From the NCBI GenBank assembly GCA_018238825.1, contig JABCSP010000067.1, positions 1-9,265 of the forward strand: a stretch of 9,265 bases of DNA. Reading direction: 5' to 3'. The notes beneath the pieces were generated by a model that had not been told where the DNA came from, ran no database searches, and saw only the letters and a list, made by a program, of their open reading frames with translations. The DNA is from Candidatus Thorarchaeota archaeon (GTDB lineage Archaea > Asgardarchaeota > Thorarchaeia > Thorarchaeales > Thorarchaeaceae). The position numbers were made by a program, and so were the translations under genes. This document shows positions 1 through 6,831 of the stretch, piece after piece; the first letter of the stretch is position 1; every line of letters starts with the position of its first letter.

Positions 1-70
1 AATCCCGATGCAACATCAACACGCGACTTTTTAATTTATTCCGGATGACCGGATCATTGCAAAAAAGATT

Positions 71-141
71 AACCGCAGAGGACGCAGAGGTTCGCAGAGA
101 GCCGTTATTTTACTCTGCGTCCCTTTGCGTTCTCTGCGGTT
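71..141. repeat. Imperfect inverted repeat of CGCAGAG units
   Basis: Two 29-nt arms (71-99 and 113-141) are separated by a 13-nt spacer and match at 25 of 29 positions. Two of the four mismatches would be G-U pairs in RNA, so a transcript could form a long hairpin. The left arm itself contains three CGCAGAG units at 74-80, 83-89 and 93-99, spaced 9-10 nt apart, preceded by AACCG. The right arm carries the complementary series and ends in TTTTT. Similar AACCGCAGAG/ACGCAGAG strings are, from general knowledge, a recurrent intergenic repeat in many environmental bacteria and some archaea. Its function is unknown here. It could be a miniature mobile repeat, or a terminator for whatever lies to the left, since a T-run follows the hairpin on the plus strand. 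Confidence 0.8.
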
Positions 142-156
142 TTTCGAATCGTCCCT

Positions 157-170
157 GAAAATAATAAAAA
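157..170 (+). promoter_or_regulatory. Possible archaeal BRE/TATA element for trpD
   Basis: The string TGAAAATAATAAAA combines a purine-rich BRE-like stretch with an AT-rich TATA-like box. A start of transcription about 25 bp downstream would leave a leader of roughly 75-80 nt before the trpD ATG at 271. This is a weak, composition-driven call. The leader shows no run of Trp codons and no clear attenuator. Confidence 0.22.
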
Positions 171-207
171 GTCTCACCAACACCAACGCCAAAACCGACA
201 CGTATGG

Positions 208-3200
208 TTAACAGCCACAATAAGAATATTGATTAAACGTTGTGATAATATGCAGTATCAGGTGGTATCGATGAAGGAATACATACAGATCATAAGCGAA
301 CGAAGAGACCTGAACATGGAGCAGGCAGAGGCTGCCATCACAAGCATCTTTACGGATGCTACCGATGCCCAGATCGGCGCGTTCCTGATAGGGGTTAAGA
401 TGAAGGGATTCAACAACATTCTTACCAATGAAGACTTCTGGAGGAGCTATTGGTGCAAATTGGTTAGATGCGTAGAATTCAATGTAGTTATTATTCTCAT
501 CCAAAACGAAAATCATATCACTCATTGATGATAGGACCATTCGGTGTCGCTCTTCACTCTCTCGAAGTGCATCTTCGGCTCGCTTTTTCTCAGTGATATC
601 CCGGCTGACCTTGACCACGCCAATGGTCCGTTCTTCCTCATCCTTCACAGGAGAGCCTACGACCATCCAGCTTCGTTTGTCTGGACTTGTTGCTTCTGAT
701 TTTTCCAATCTGCCAGTCTTGAAAGCTCTAACTACTGGACATGATTCAAGAGGTTTATTGCGTTGATGCCAAATTTTGTAGCAAAACTTTCCAACAAGTT
801 CGTCAACTGACATGTCTACAGACTTGGCGGCTGCTTGATTGGTCCATTCAATTTTCATGTCAGGGCTACTATAATAAATAACAAGGTCATCCATAGTGTT
901 CAGAATGGTTGATTTTTCTCTCTCACTTTCTCTGAGTGCTTCCTCTGCTCTCTTGTGCTCAGTAATATCCCGTGTTGTTCCTTGAAAACCTAGCGGTTCT
1001 TTATCATCGTCTAATATCAAATTGGCAGTTATCTCAACATCAATCTCTGTGCCATCTTTTCGCAACATGCGAATTTCAAACGTTTCGGGGGTTGCGTTAG
1101 TTCCTTGAGTTATTGCTTCAAGCATTATGTTTGACATTAATTTCATAGCTTCTGGAGAACAGTGTTCATATAATTGGCTTCCAATCCATTCTTCTGATGT
1201 GAATCCAAACACACGGAATACTGCTTGGTTTACATAGGTGAATGTGGTATCTAAATCTATTTGCCAGATGCAATCAAATGTGTTCTCAGCCAATAGACGA
1301 TAAAGCTTCTCTCTCTCTCGCAGTTCAACCTCCGCTCTCTTAAGCTCGGTGATATCTCTAACTATCACTTGCAGTACAACCTTACCTCGAAATGAAAAGG
1401 CATTGAGACCCACATTAGTATAGAAATGAGTTCTATCATTCTTCATGTGTAGCCATTCAAAAATCTGCGGCTCTCCAGCCAGCGCCAGCTCGATTTGTTC
1501 TAGTGCTTTCTCTTTGGAATCCCTTCCATCAGGTTGAACTGGAGGCGAGAAGTGAAATGGAGTCTTTCCCAGAATCTGCTCTTTAGTACATCCGAACATC
1601 TTCAATGCCTCAGTATTACATTCCATAAAGATGTCATCAACGAGTATGAAGATTCCATCTTGTGCTGACTCGAAAAGTGTCCTGTATTTCTCTTCACTTT
1701 CGAGGAGTTGTCTTTCGTTCCTTTTTCTATTAGTAATATCATGGATGAGGGATTGATAACCTGATGGTTTCCCTTCTTCCATCAAGATTGTATTTGTGAT
1801 GGTTACATCAAAATATGATCCATCTTTTCTACGGGCTTTGGCATCAAATCCACCAATGATAGATTCTCCAGTTTTCAGATGCTTCTCATGGGAGTTCAAT
1901 ATCCTATGACAGTCTTCCGGATGAAGAAGATCTGTGAAATGTTTTCCCAGTAGCTCGTCTTCATCGTATCCGAAGAGATTAACAGCCATGTCATTGTACA
2001 ACGTGACTTGGCCGTCCTTGTTTGAGAGGAACAGGGCATCCGACAGTTTCTCGTAAAGGATTCGGTACTTCTCCTCACTCTTCTTGATAGTTTCTTCAGT
2101 AAGCTTTCTTTCTGTGATGTCTTCTCCTGAACTAAGCGTGCCAATTGGTCTACCATCGGAATCTGTCAATAAAGTGTTATTCCATGTTATGGTTCTCTCT
2201 TCGCCATCATGAGTAACTACTACATGCTCGTATGACTTCGTAACACCAATTTCTCCGCGCATCAATTGTGTGAAGATTCTAGAACTCTCTTTTCTTAGTT
2301 TCTTAGGAATGAAACTATCAAACCAGCTCTTTCCAATATAGTCTTCCTGTAAGCATCGAAGAATCTTACATGCTCTTTGATTCATAATTGTGATGATACC
2401 ATTCTCATCCAAAGCAACGATCATAACACTTGCGATATCCAAATACGATTGAGCTCGCTGTTTCTCTTTAAACAACAAGGACTCTGCCAACTTCTGATTT
2501 GTGACGTCACGGGATAACTTGAACATGGAGATACTTCCATCTGCATTTTCCATTGGTGTGTCTAAGAGGTTATAGTGTCGATCATTCTTTTCTGAATACC
2601 ACTCCCATCGAATGGAATTGCCAGCAAAAACTTCGTCAATCTTGCACCAGGGACACGGTTCTTTTCTATCATAGAGATAAGTATAGCATTTACGTCCCGC
2701 AGCAAGACCGAACTCTTTTTCAATCACTTGGTTGGCGTATTCAACGTCATAGTTTTTGTCCACTACATAGATTCCATCATCAAGAGTATTTAGAGCAGAA
2801 ATATAACGTTCTCTCTCAAACTTCAGGTCTGCGTCCGCTTTCTTCTTTTCAGTAATATCAATGAACACACAATGCACACTAATAGCTTGTTCACCCTCGT
2901 CGTATCTGACGAGTCCCTCGAAAGAAACATCTCGATACGAACCATCACTGTGTCGCATTCTAAATTCAATTCCTGAAATACTACCCGTTTTCTTGAACTG
3001 AGGGAAGGAAACTGTGAAACTCTCACTATCTTCGCTATGCAAGAAATCTGCAAAAGAATGTCCGATTACATCTTCCTGTGAATAGCCGAGAGTGTCTACC
3101 CACTTCTTATTCACATGAAGGATATTACCATCCACATCCAGTGATTGGTAGCTTATCGGTGAATCTTCAAACAATATACGGAATGTTTCCTCACTTTCTG

Positions 3201-4758
3201 CTAGTACTTCGTTTGCTCGAATTTGGTCTGTGATATCTTGCAACTGAACATAATACCCTAATGCTGAACCCTGCTCTGTTTTACCAAACGGGGCAATAAG
3301 AACATCTAGAAACAAGATTCCAGATTTTGATGTATTGTATAGAGAGGATTTCTTAACTACATCAAAACTGAATTCAGACACAAACCTGACCGTTTCGCCA
3401 GATCTGACTCTCTTCTTGACATCATCTGGTAAATTTGGGTCCTCAAAAAGCTTGAACCCGAGCAGGTCCTCCCTGCTTTGTGCACCAACTAACTCAACAC
3501 CTGCTTGATTTGTTTCAATCATAATACCAGAAGAATCGTACAAGCTGTTCGCTATAGCAGATTCTTCAAAGACACTCCTGAACTTTTCCTCACTATCACT
3601 AAGTACCTTTCGAGCTTCAACTTCTGCTGTTATATCACGAGAAACCCCTACAAAATGAGTAATAACATTGGATTCATCAACAACTGGCACAATCACTCGA
3701 TCCAACAAACGCAAAGAACCATCCTTTCTTTGGATTGGAACTTGTCCATGCCAAGTATCACCGCGAACTGTAATATCTCTAACATTCTTGTAGAAATCGT
3801 CATCGAATTTATCATCATAATAACGCACTATTGCTGGAGTTTTGTCTATTACCTCGGAGGCTGTGTAACCGGTGATTCTTTCGTAGCTTGGATTGACATA
3901 ACGAATTTTCCCCGGGAAATCTACAATTATTATACTATCAGTTGATTGCTCGAACGCAGCAGCAAGCACTTTCTGATTTTTTTCTGATTTTTTCTTTTCA
4001 GTAATATCTTGAAGTGCACAAACAAATGTTCCTTGTGAAGGACTGTAGACTGAAATGGAAACCCAGCGCTGAGTTTTTTGAATGTGAAACTCGATTCTAT
4101 TAGTTTCGCCTGTGAGGGCGACTTTCCAGAACATTTCTGCAAGATCAAAATCAGCTGGGAGGAGTTTATCTTTAACTTCAGAAAATCTTTTTCCAATCAA
4201 ATCCTCTCTTCTTTGACCAGTTATCTTCTCGAAGCTCGTATTGACGTCCAAGAAGATGCTGTCAATCGGCTTACCGTCATCATCAGTTACCAATTCGTGA
4301 TACGCAAGACCATTAGCTGAGTTATCCCACAGAGAACGGTACTTTTCCTCACTCTCTTCGATTTCCACTCGAGATTGTTTCCTGTGAACAGAATATCTGA
4401 TAGAGCGAACCAATACATCGGTAGTGATTAGATCTTTTACGAGGTAATCTTGGGCACCACCATTGATAGCTTCCATGGCACGCCTATTATCTGCGAGCCC
4501 TGTCAGTACAACGACTGGAACTGATGGGTTTTGTGAAATCACTTCTACAACAGTATCGAGACCAGCACTATCCGGCAATCCGAGGTCGAGTAAGACCAAG
4601 TCGATATTATCCTCTTCCAGCACCTTCTGTGCCTCTTCAAGGGTGTCGACAACACCAAGTTCCACATTCATCATTGGAACGTCTTTCAGGTATTCCTGAA
4701 TTAAACGTACATCTCCTGGATTGTCTTCGACGAGGAGTAATCGGATGTTCTCGCTCAT
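208..4758 (-). CDS. REC-multi-PAS signalling protein, 3' end lost at trpD junction
   Basis: This is a soluble cytoplasmic sensor with no signal peptide or membrane segment. Residues 1-125 are a receiver domain: acidic pair E11/D12, phospho-acceptor D58 in LVLLDLGLPD, T86, and K108 in YLVKD. Ten complete PAS/PAC units follow, each closing with a DIT-type motif near residues 251, 375, 508, 634, 751 (DVT), 880, 1007, 1135, 1264 and 1387, joined by short charged helices of the type EKKRAEDALRESE. An eleventh PAS starts near 1400 and breaks at about 1447 (bases 409-420). Residues from about 1450 to 1516 are antisense trpD and leader sequence, not PAS. No HisKA or HATPase domain is present; such proteins usually end in one, so the output domain is probably lost. 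PAS5 and PAS10 carry cysteine motifs. The ATG start is supported by TGAGGT at 4765-4770, 6 nt upstream. It lies 288 bp downstream of the sensor operon on the same strand. The real protein is probably residues 1-1447 plus a missing C-terminus. Confidence 0.9.
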   Translation of the reverse strand: MSENIRLLLVEDNPGDVRLIQEYLKDVPMMNVELGVVDTLEEAQKVLEEDNIDLVLLDLGLPDSAGLDTVVEVISQNPSVPVVVLTGLADNRRAMEAINGGAQDYLVKDLITTDVLVRSIRYSVHRKQSRVEIEESEEKYRSLWDNSANGLAYHELVTDDDGKPIDSIFLDVNTSFEKITGQRREDLIGKRFSEVKDKLLPADFDLAEMFWKVALTGETNRIEFHIQKTQRWVSISVYSPSQGTFVCALQDITEKKKSEKNQKVLAAAFEQSTDSIIIVDFPGKIRYVNPSYERITGYTASEVIDKTPAIVRYYDDKFDDDFYKNVRDITVRGDTWHGQVPIQRKDGSLRLLDRVIVPVVDESNVITHFVGVSRDITAEVEARKVLSDSEEKFRSVFEESAIANSLYDSSGIMIETNQAGVELVGAQSREDLLGFKLFEDPNLPDDVKKRVRSGETVRFVSEFSFDVVKKSSLYNTSKSGILFLDVLIAPFGKTEQGSALGYYVQLQDITDQIRANEVLAESEETFRILFEDSPISYQSLDVDGNILHVNKKWVDTLGYSQEDVIGHSFADFLHSEDSESFTVSFPQFKKTGSISGIEFRMRHSDGSYRDVSFEGLVRYDEGEQAISVHCVFIDITEKKKADADLKFERERYISALNTLDDGIYVVDKNYDVEYANQVIEKEFGLAAGRKCYTYLYDRKEPCPWCKIDEVFAGNSIRWEWYSEKNDRHYNLLDTPMENADGSISMFKLSRDVTNQKLAESLLFKEKQRAQSYLDIASVMIVALDENGIITIMNQRACKILRCLQEDYIGKSWFDSFIPKKLRKESSRIFTQLMRGEIGVTKSYEHVVVTHDGEERTITWNNTLLTDSDGRPIGTLSSGEDITERKLTEETIKKSEEKYRILYEKLSDALFLSNKDGQVTLYNDMAVNLFGYDEDELLGKHFTDLLHPEDCHRILNSHEKHLKTGESIIGGFDAKARRKDGSYFDVTITNTILMEEGKPSGYQSLIHDITNRKRNERQLLESEEKYRTLFESAQDGIFILVDDIFMECNTEALKMFGCTKEQILGKTPFHFSPPVQPDGRDSKEKALEQIELALAGEPQIFEWLHMKNDRTHFYTNVGLNAFSFRGKVVLQVIVRDITELKRAEVELREREKLYRLLAENTFDCIWQIDLDTTFTYVNQAVFRVFGFTSEEWIGSQLYEHCSPEAMKLMSNIMLEAITQGTNATPETFEIRMLRKDGTEIDVEITANLILDDDKEPLGFQGTTRDITEHKRAEEALRESEREKSTILNTMDDLVIYYSSPDMKIEWTNQAAAKSVDMSVDELVGKFCYKIWHQRNKPLESCPVVRAFKTGRLEKSEATSPDKRSWMVVGSPVKDEEERTIGVVKVSRDITEKKRAEDALRESEERHRMVLSSMSDMIFVLDENNNYIEFYASNQFAPIAPPEVFIGKNVVESLHLNPYQERADLGIGSIRKDACDGSLCLLHVQVSSFAYDLYVFLHRYHLILHIITTFNQYSYCGC
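271..528 (+). pseudogene. trpD: 5' fragment of anthranilate phosphoribosyltransferase gene, truncated at 409-420
   Basis: Residues 1-47 match the helical N-terminal domain of TrpD, which transfers phosphoribosyl from PRPP to anthranilate in tryptophan synthesis. Diagnostic features are the MKEYI start, an acidic helix with EQAEAAI, and the block DAQIGAFLIGVKMKG, which is close to the family's pattern of A-x-x-AQIGAFLxALRxKG. The start at 271 is chosen because AGGTGG (260-265) sits 5 nt upstream; in-frame ATG (250) and TTG (229) codons lie further up but have no family similarity. After Phe47 (codon 409-411) the frame reads antisense through the neighbouring PAS gene to a stop at 526-528, giving 38 unrelated residues. 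TrpD is normally about 330-350 residues, and the catalytic GTGGD motif and PRPP site are absent, so this piece cannot be an active enzyme. GC by hand count is about 55% in 301-400 against about 35% in 421-520. Confidence 0.8.
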
Positions 4759-4764
4759 AGTGAT

Positions 4765-4770
4765 ACCTCA
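4765..4770 (-). promoter_or_regulatory. Ribosome binding site of the REC-multi-PAS gene
   Basis: On the minus strand this reads TGAGGT, complementary to the CCUCC end of 16S rRNA, and lies 6 nt before the ATG. It fixes the start codon. An AT-rich stretch reading AAAATATAG (4781-4789) lies 11 nt further upstream and could be a TATA box, but would put the transcript start almost at the ribosome binding site. A second AT-rich candidate, GTTTTATCAT (4841-4850), gives a more comfortable leader. Neither promoter can be chosen from sequence alone. Confidence 0.6.
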
Positions 4771-4807
4771 GTTTGAATTTCTATATTTTGGAATGGAATT
4801 AGTTGAA

Positions 4808-4836
4808 GTCGAACGAATATTGAATAGTATCGTGAC
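4808..4836. promoter_or_regulatory. Possible operator with TATTGAATA core upstream of the multi-PAS gene
   Basis: This is a 29-bp imperfect palindrome centred on G4822. It has a perfect 9-bp core TATTGAATA (4818-4826) and symmetric outer GTC (4808-4810) and GAC (4834-4836), but the bases between core and ends mostly do not pair. The 11-mer AATATTGAATA (4816-4826) is identical to the core of the perfect palindrome upstream of the solute-binding protein operon. The position, 50-78 bp upstream of the start codon, would suit a regulator site. AT-rich chance similarity is possible. Confidence 0.3.
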
Positions 4837-5046
4837 TGAAATGATAAAACTAAATGTGTACTGTGTTTCTATCCCCAACATTTCACAGTCCGCGGCTTCT
4901 GTTATGAATTTCTGCGCAACCAGATAATTATTCTATCTGGAAGAACAAACTAGCATTTTTCTCTTATTTGCCTTTGTAGTAGAAATACTGAATTAAATGT
5001 CGGATTTTAGCATTACAATACAGCGGGATTGCAGTAATTAACAAAA

Positions 5047-5490
5047 TCAAGATGGAAGCTTGACAATTGTAATCCAGAAATCAGTAATCTTCTTGATAAC
5101 GTTGAAGAATTCATTTACATCAATGGGCTTGGTTACGAAACAGTTGGCGTTATGTTCGTAGGATTTCAAAATGTCTTCCAATGCACTAGAACTTGAAAGG
5201 ATAATCACCGGGATTGTCTTTAGTATTTGATCTGCTTTTATCTCAGCCAACACCTCCCGACCATCTTTGCCAGGGAGATTCAGATCCAATAGGATAAGAT
5301 CTGGAGTCTGTGCTGATGCGAAATCTCCTTCCTTGCGGAGAAAGCTCATAGCATCAAGACCATTCACAACTGAGTTAATCTCGTTGACGACTTTAGCCAC
5401 CTTGAATGCCTCTTGAATAAGTCTAACATCTCCCGGATTGTCCTCTATAAGCAAGATTGATATTGGGAGGTTTGCGATTCTTGGATTCAC
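5047..5490 (-). CDS. Single-domain response regulator, Rcp1-like
   Basis: The whole 147-residue protein is one receiver domain with no DNA-binding or enzymatic output. Visible active-site residues are the acidic pair E16/D17 in LLIEDNPGD, phospho-acceptor D69 in LILLDLNLPGKDGREVL, S99 or S100 after VIIL, and K121 in FVTKPID. The signature DVRLIQEAFK, LPGKDGREVLAEIKAD, ILKSYEHNANCFVTKP and the end DFWITIVKLP match the Rcp1 type of regulator that partners Cph1-like histidine kinases; the length is normal for that family. The start is a GTG at 5488-5490 that overlaps the kinase stop by 4 bases (GTGA), a sign of translational coupling, with AAGGAG (5502-5507) 11 nt upstream. The coupled kinase is the obvious phospho-donor. 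With no output domain, it probably acts by protein contact or as a phosphorelay intermediate. Confidence 0.93.
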   Translation of the reverse strand: MNPRIANLPISILLIEDNPGDVRLIQEAFKVAKVVNEINSVVNGLDAMSFLRKEGDFASAQTPDLILLDLNLPGKDGREVLAEIKADQILKTIPVIILSSSSALEDILKSYEHNANCFVTKPIDVNEFFNVIKKITDFWITIVKLPS

Positions 5491-6818
5491 TTGATTATCC
5501 GCTCCTTTGGAATTGTGAAGAAGAACGTTGAACCCTCATTCAGTTTTGATTCCACCCTAATACTTCCACCAAGACCTTCTATAACTCTCTTACAAATTGA
5601 TAGACCAATGCCAGTTCCCGGATATTCGTTCCTAGTATGTAGCTTTTGGAATACATCAAAGATACGATCGTGGTGTTCCTCACGAATACCAATACCGTTG
5701 TCAGAAACAGAGAATTCCCACATGTCAACCCCTTCAACGGCTTTGATGACTATCTTCGGGAGGTCCTCGCTCCTGAATTTTATTGCGTTCGAGATAAGGT
5801 TCTGAAACAACATGGTTACCCCACCTCGATCCGCCATTATTGTTGGCAGCTCTCCGGTGTCTAAACTAGCTCCAGATTCTTGTATAGATACATTGAGATT
5901 GGCAAGAACTCCTACTACAAGGTCATTGCAGTTAATTTTCTCTTCTGATAGCGACTGTTTTCCAGCTCTTGAAAAATGTAGCAGATCAATTATCATTTCG
6001 CGCACGCGTTTTGCACCACCAACTGCATAATCGATAAATTCAATCCCATCCGCGTCAAGCTTATCCTTGTAACGATTCTCTATTAGTTGTAGATACGATA
6101 CTATCATTCTCAAAGGTTCCTGAAGGTCGTGTGAGATTACATATGCAAATTGCTCAAGTGCTTCATTAGACCTAGTTAGTTCCTTGGTTCTTTCTTCTAC
6201 TACAACAGCTAGACGCTTTCCCTCAGCCAAATCATATTCTAGTCTTTGGATTAAATTATATGATAGAGCGAAAATAGTCAAAGTGAGGATTATGACAACA
6301 CTTGAACTCATTATGAAGAGCTGAGCGGCTTGATTCTTCTCAGCTGCTCCCTCACTGGTGCCTATTACTACATAGACAAAAAATCGAGGGGTGACTTCAT
6401 CTAAACCATAGATTATTGAAACACTGACTAGAGTTTCGTTAGTGTAAAGCATGACTTCGCTGGGATTCTGGACGCTAAGCAAGCTAGGATCCAAGGTATT
6501 TATTTCACCCACACTTAGACCCAAGTATTCGGGTTTTGACGAGTAGTAAACGTTGTAGTCCACACCAATAACCATTCCTTCAATGAGTTCTTCCCCAATC
6601 AGTTCGCTCATTTGAGCACTATCTTCAACAGCATCAAAGTTCAAGTATCCAGCATTCATCAACTGCCCAGGAATTCGAACCTGCGTTTCAACACGTGTAT
6701 CAACAGCATCCGAAATGCTCAGCACATAGAACGAACCTACAATTGCTAGTACGATTATCTCAGCTATGATTATTGCTGCGCCAATCTTTAAGACCCGTTT
6801 CCTGAAATACTGCTCCAT
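5487..6818 (-). CDS. Membrane sensor histidine kinase with Cache-like extracytoplasmic domain
   Basis: The 443-residue kinase has membrane helix 1 at about 11-35, an extracytoplasmic domain at about 36-165, membrane helix 2 at about 166-187, a charged helical linker at about 190-225, then HisKA and HATPase domains. The outer domain contains VIGVDYNVYYSSKPEYLGLS (83-102), which resembles the strand and loop of small Cache ligand sensors; this assignment is tentative. The H-box is SHDLQEPLR with phospho-acceptor H230. The N-box is FQNLISNAIKF (N340/N344), G1 is DNGIGI (373-378), the F-box is IFDVFQKLH (386-394) and G2 is GTGIGLSICK (401-410), so all catalytic elements are intact. The wording of the HisKA and ATPase parts is of the Cph1-like type that pairs with Rcp1 regulators. 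The ATG follows AGAGGA-type sequence at 6827-6833, which overlaps the stop of the solute-binding protein gene 13 bp upstream. It is the middle gene of a three-gene operon. Confidence 0.93.
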   Translation of the reverse strand: MEQYFRKRVLKIGAAIIIAEIIVLAIVGSFYVLSISDAVDTRVETQVRIPGQLMNAGYLNFDAVEDSAQMSELIGEELIEGMVIGVDYNVYYSSKPEYLGLSVGEINTLDPSLLSVQNPSEVMLYTNETLVSVSIIYGLDEVTPRFFVYVVIGTSEGAAEKNQAAQLFIMSSSVVIILTLTIFALSYNLIQRLEYDLAEGKRLAVVVEERTKELTRSNEALEQFAYVISHDLQEPLRMIVSYLQLIENRYKDKLDADGIEFIDYAVGGAKRVREMIIDLLHFSRAGKQSLSEEKINCNDLVVGVLANLNVSIQESGASLDTGELPTIMADRGGVTMLFQNLISNAIKFRSEDLPKIVIKAVEGVDMWEFSVSDNGIGIREEHHDRIFDVFQKLHTRNEYPGTGIGLSICKRVIEGLGGSIRVESKLNEGSTFFFTIPKERIIK

Positions 6819-6831
6819 GATTATTTTCCTC

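Larger units (their letters stand above)
4759..5046. other. 288-bp gene-free region between response regulator and multi-PAS gene
   Basis: No reading frame here has family similarity or a convincing ribosome binding site. The region holds the multi-PAS ribosome binding site and possible promoter, the TATTGAATA palindrome at 4808-4836, and a perfect 7-bp stem (CCAGATA 4920-4926, TATCTGG 4934-4940) with a 7-nt loop. The stem lies 107 bp beyond the response regulator stop on the minus strand. It is not followed by a T-run on that strand, so it is a weak terminator candidate. Confidence 0.6.

Noticed and set aside
204..236. Ten-codon frame (MVNSHNKNID) upstream of trpD as a tryptophan leader peptide
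   Set aside because: It has no tryptophan codons, no clear ribosome binding site and no attenuator-like hairpins after it.
3505..3945. Plus-strand open frame of 146 codons
   Set aside because: It lies wholly antisense to PAS2 and PAS3 of the multi-PAS gene, has no family similarity and no ribosome binding site; the same holds for the other frames opposite this gene.
4920..4940. Perfect 7-bp stem (CCAGATA/TATCTGG) as terminator of the sensor operon
   Set aside because: The stem is short and AT-rich, lies 107 bp past the stop codon and has no T-run after it on the minus strand; kept only as a note in the gene-free region.
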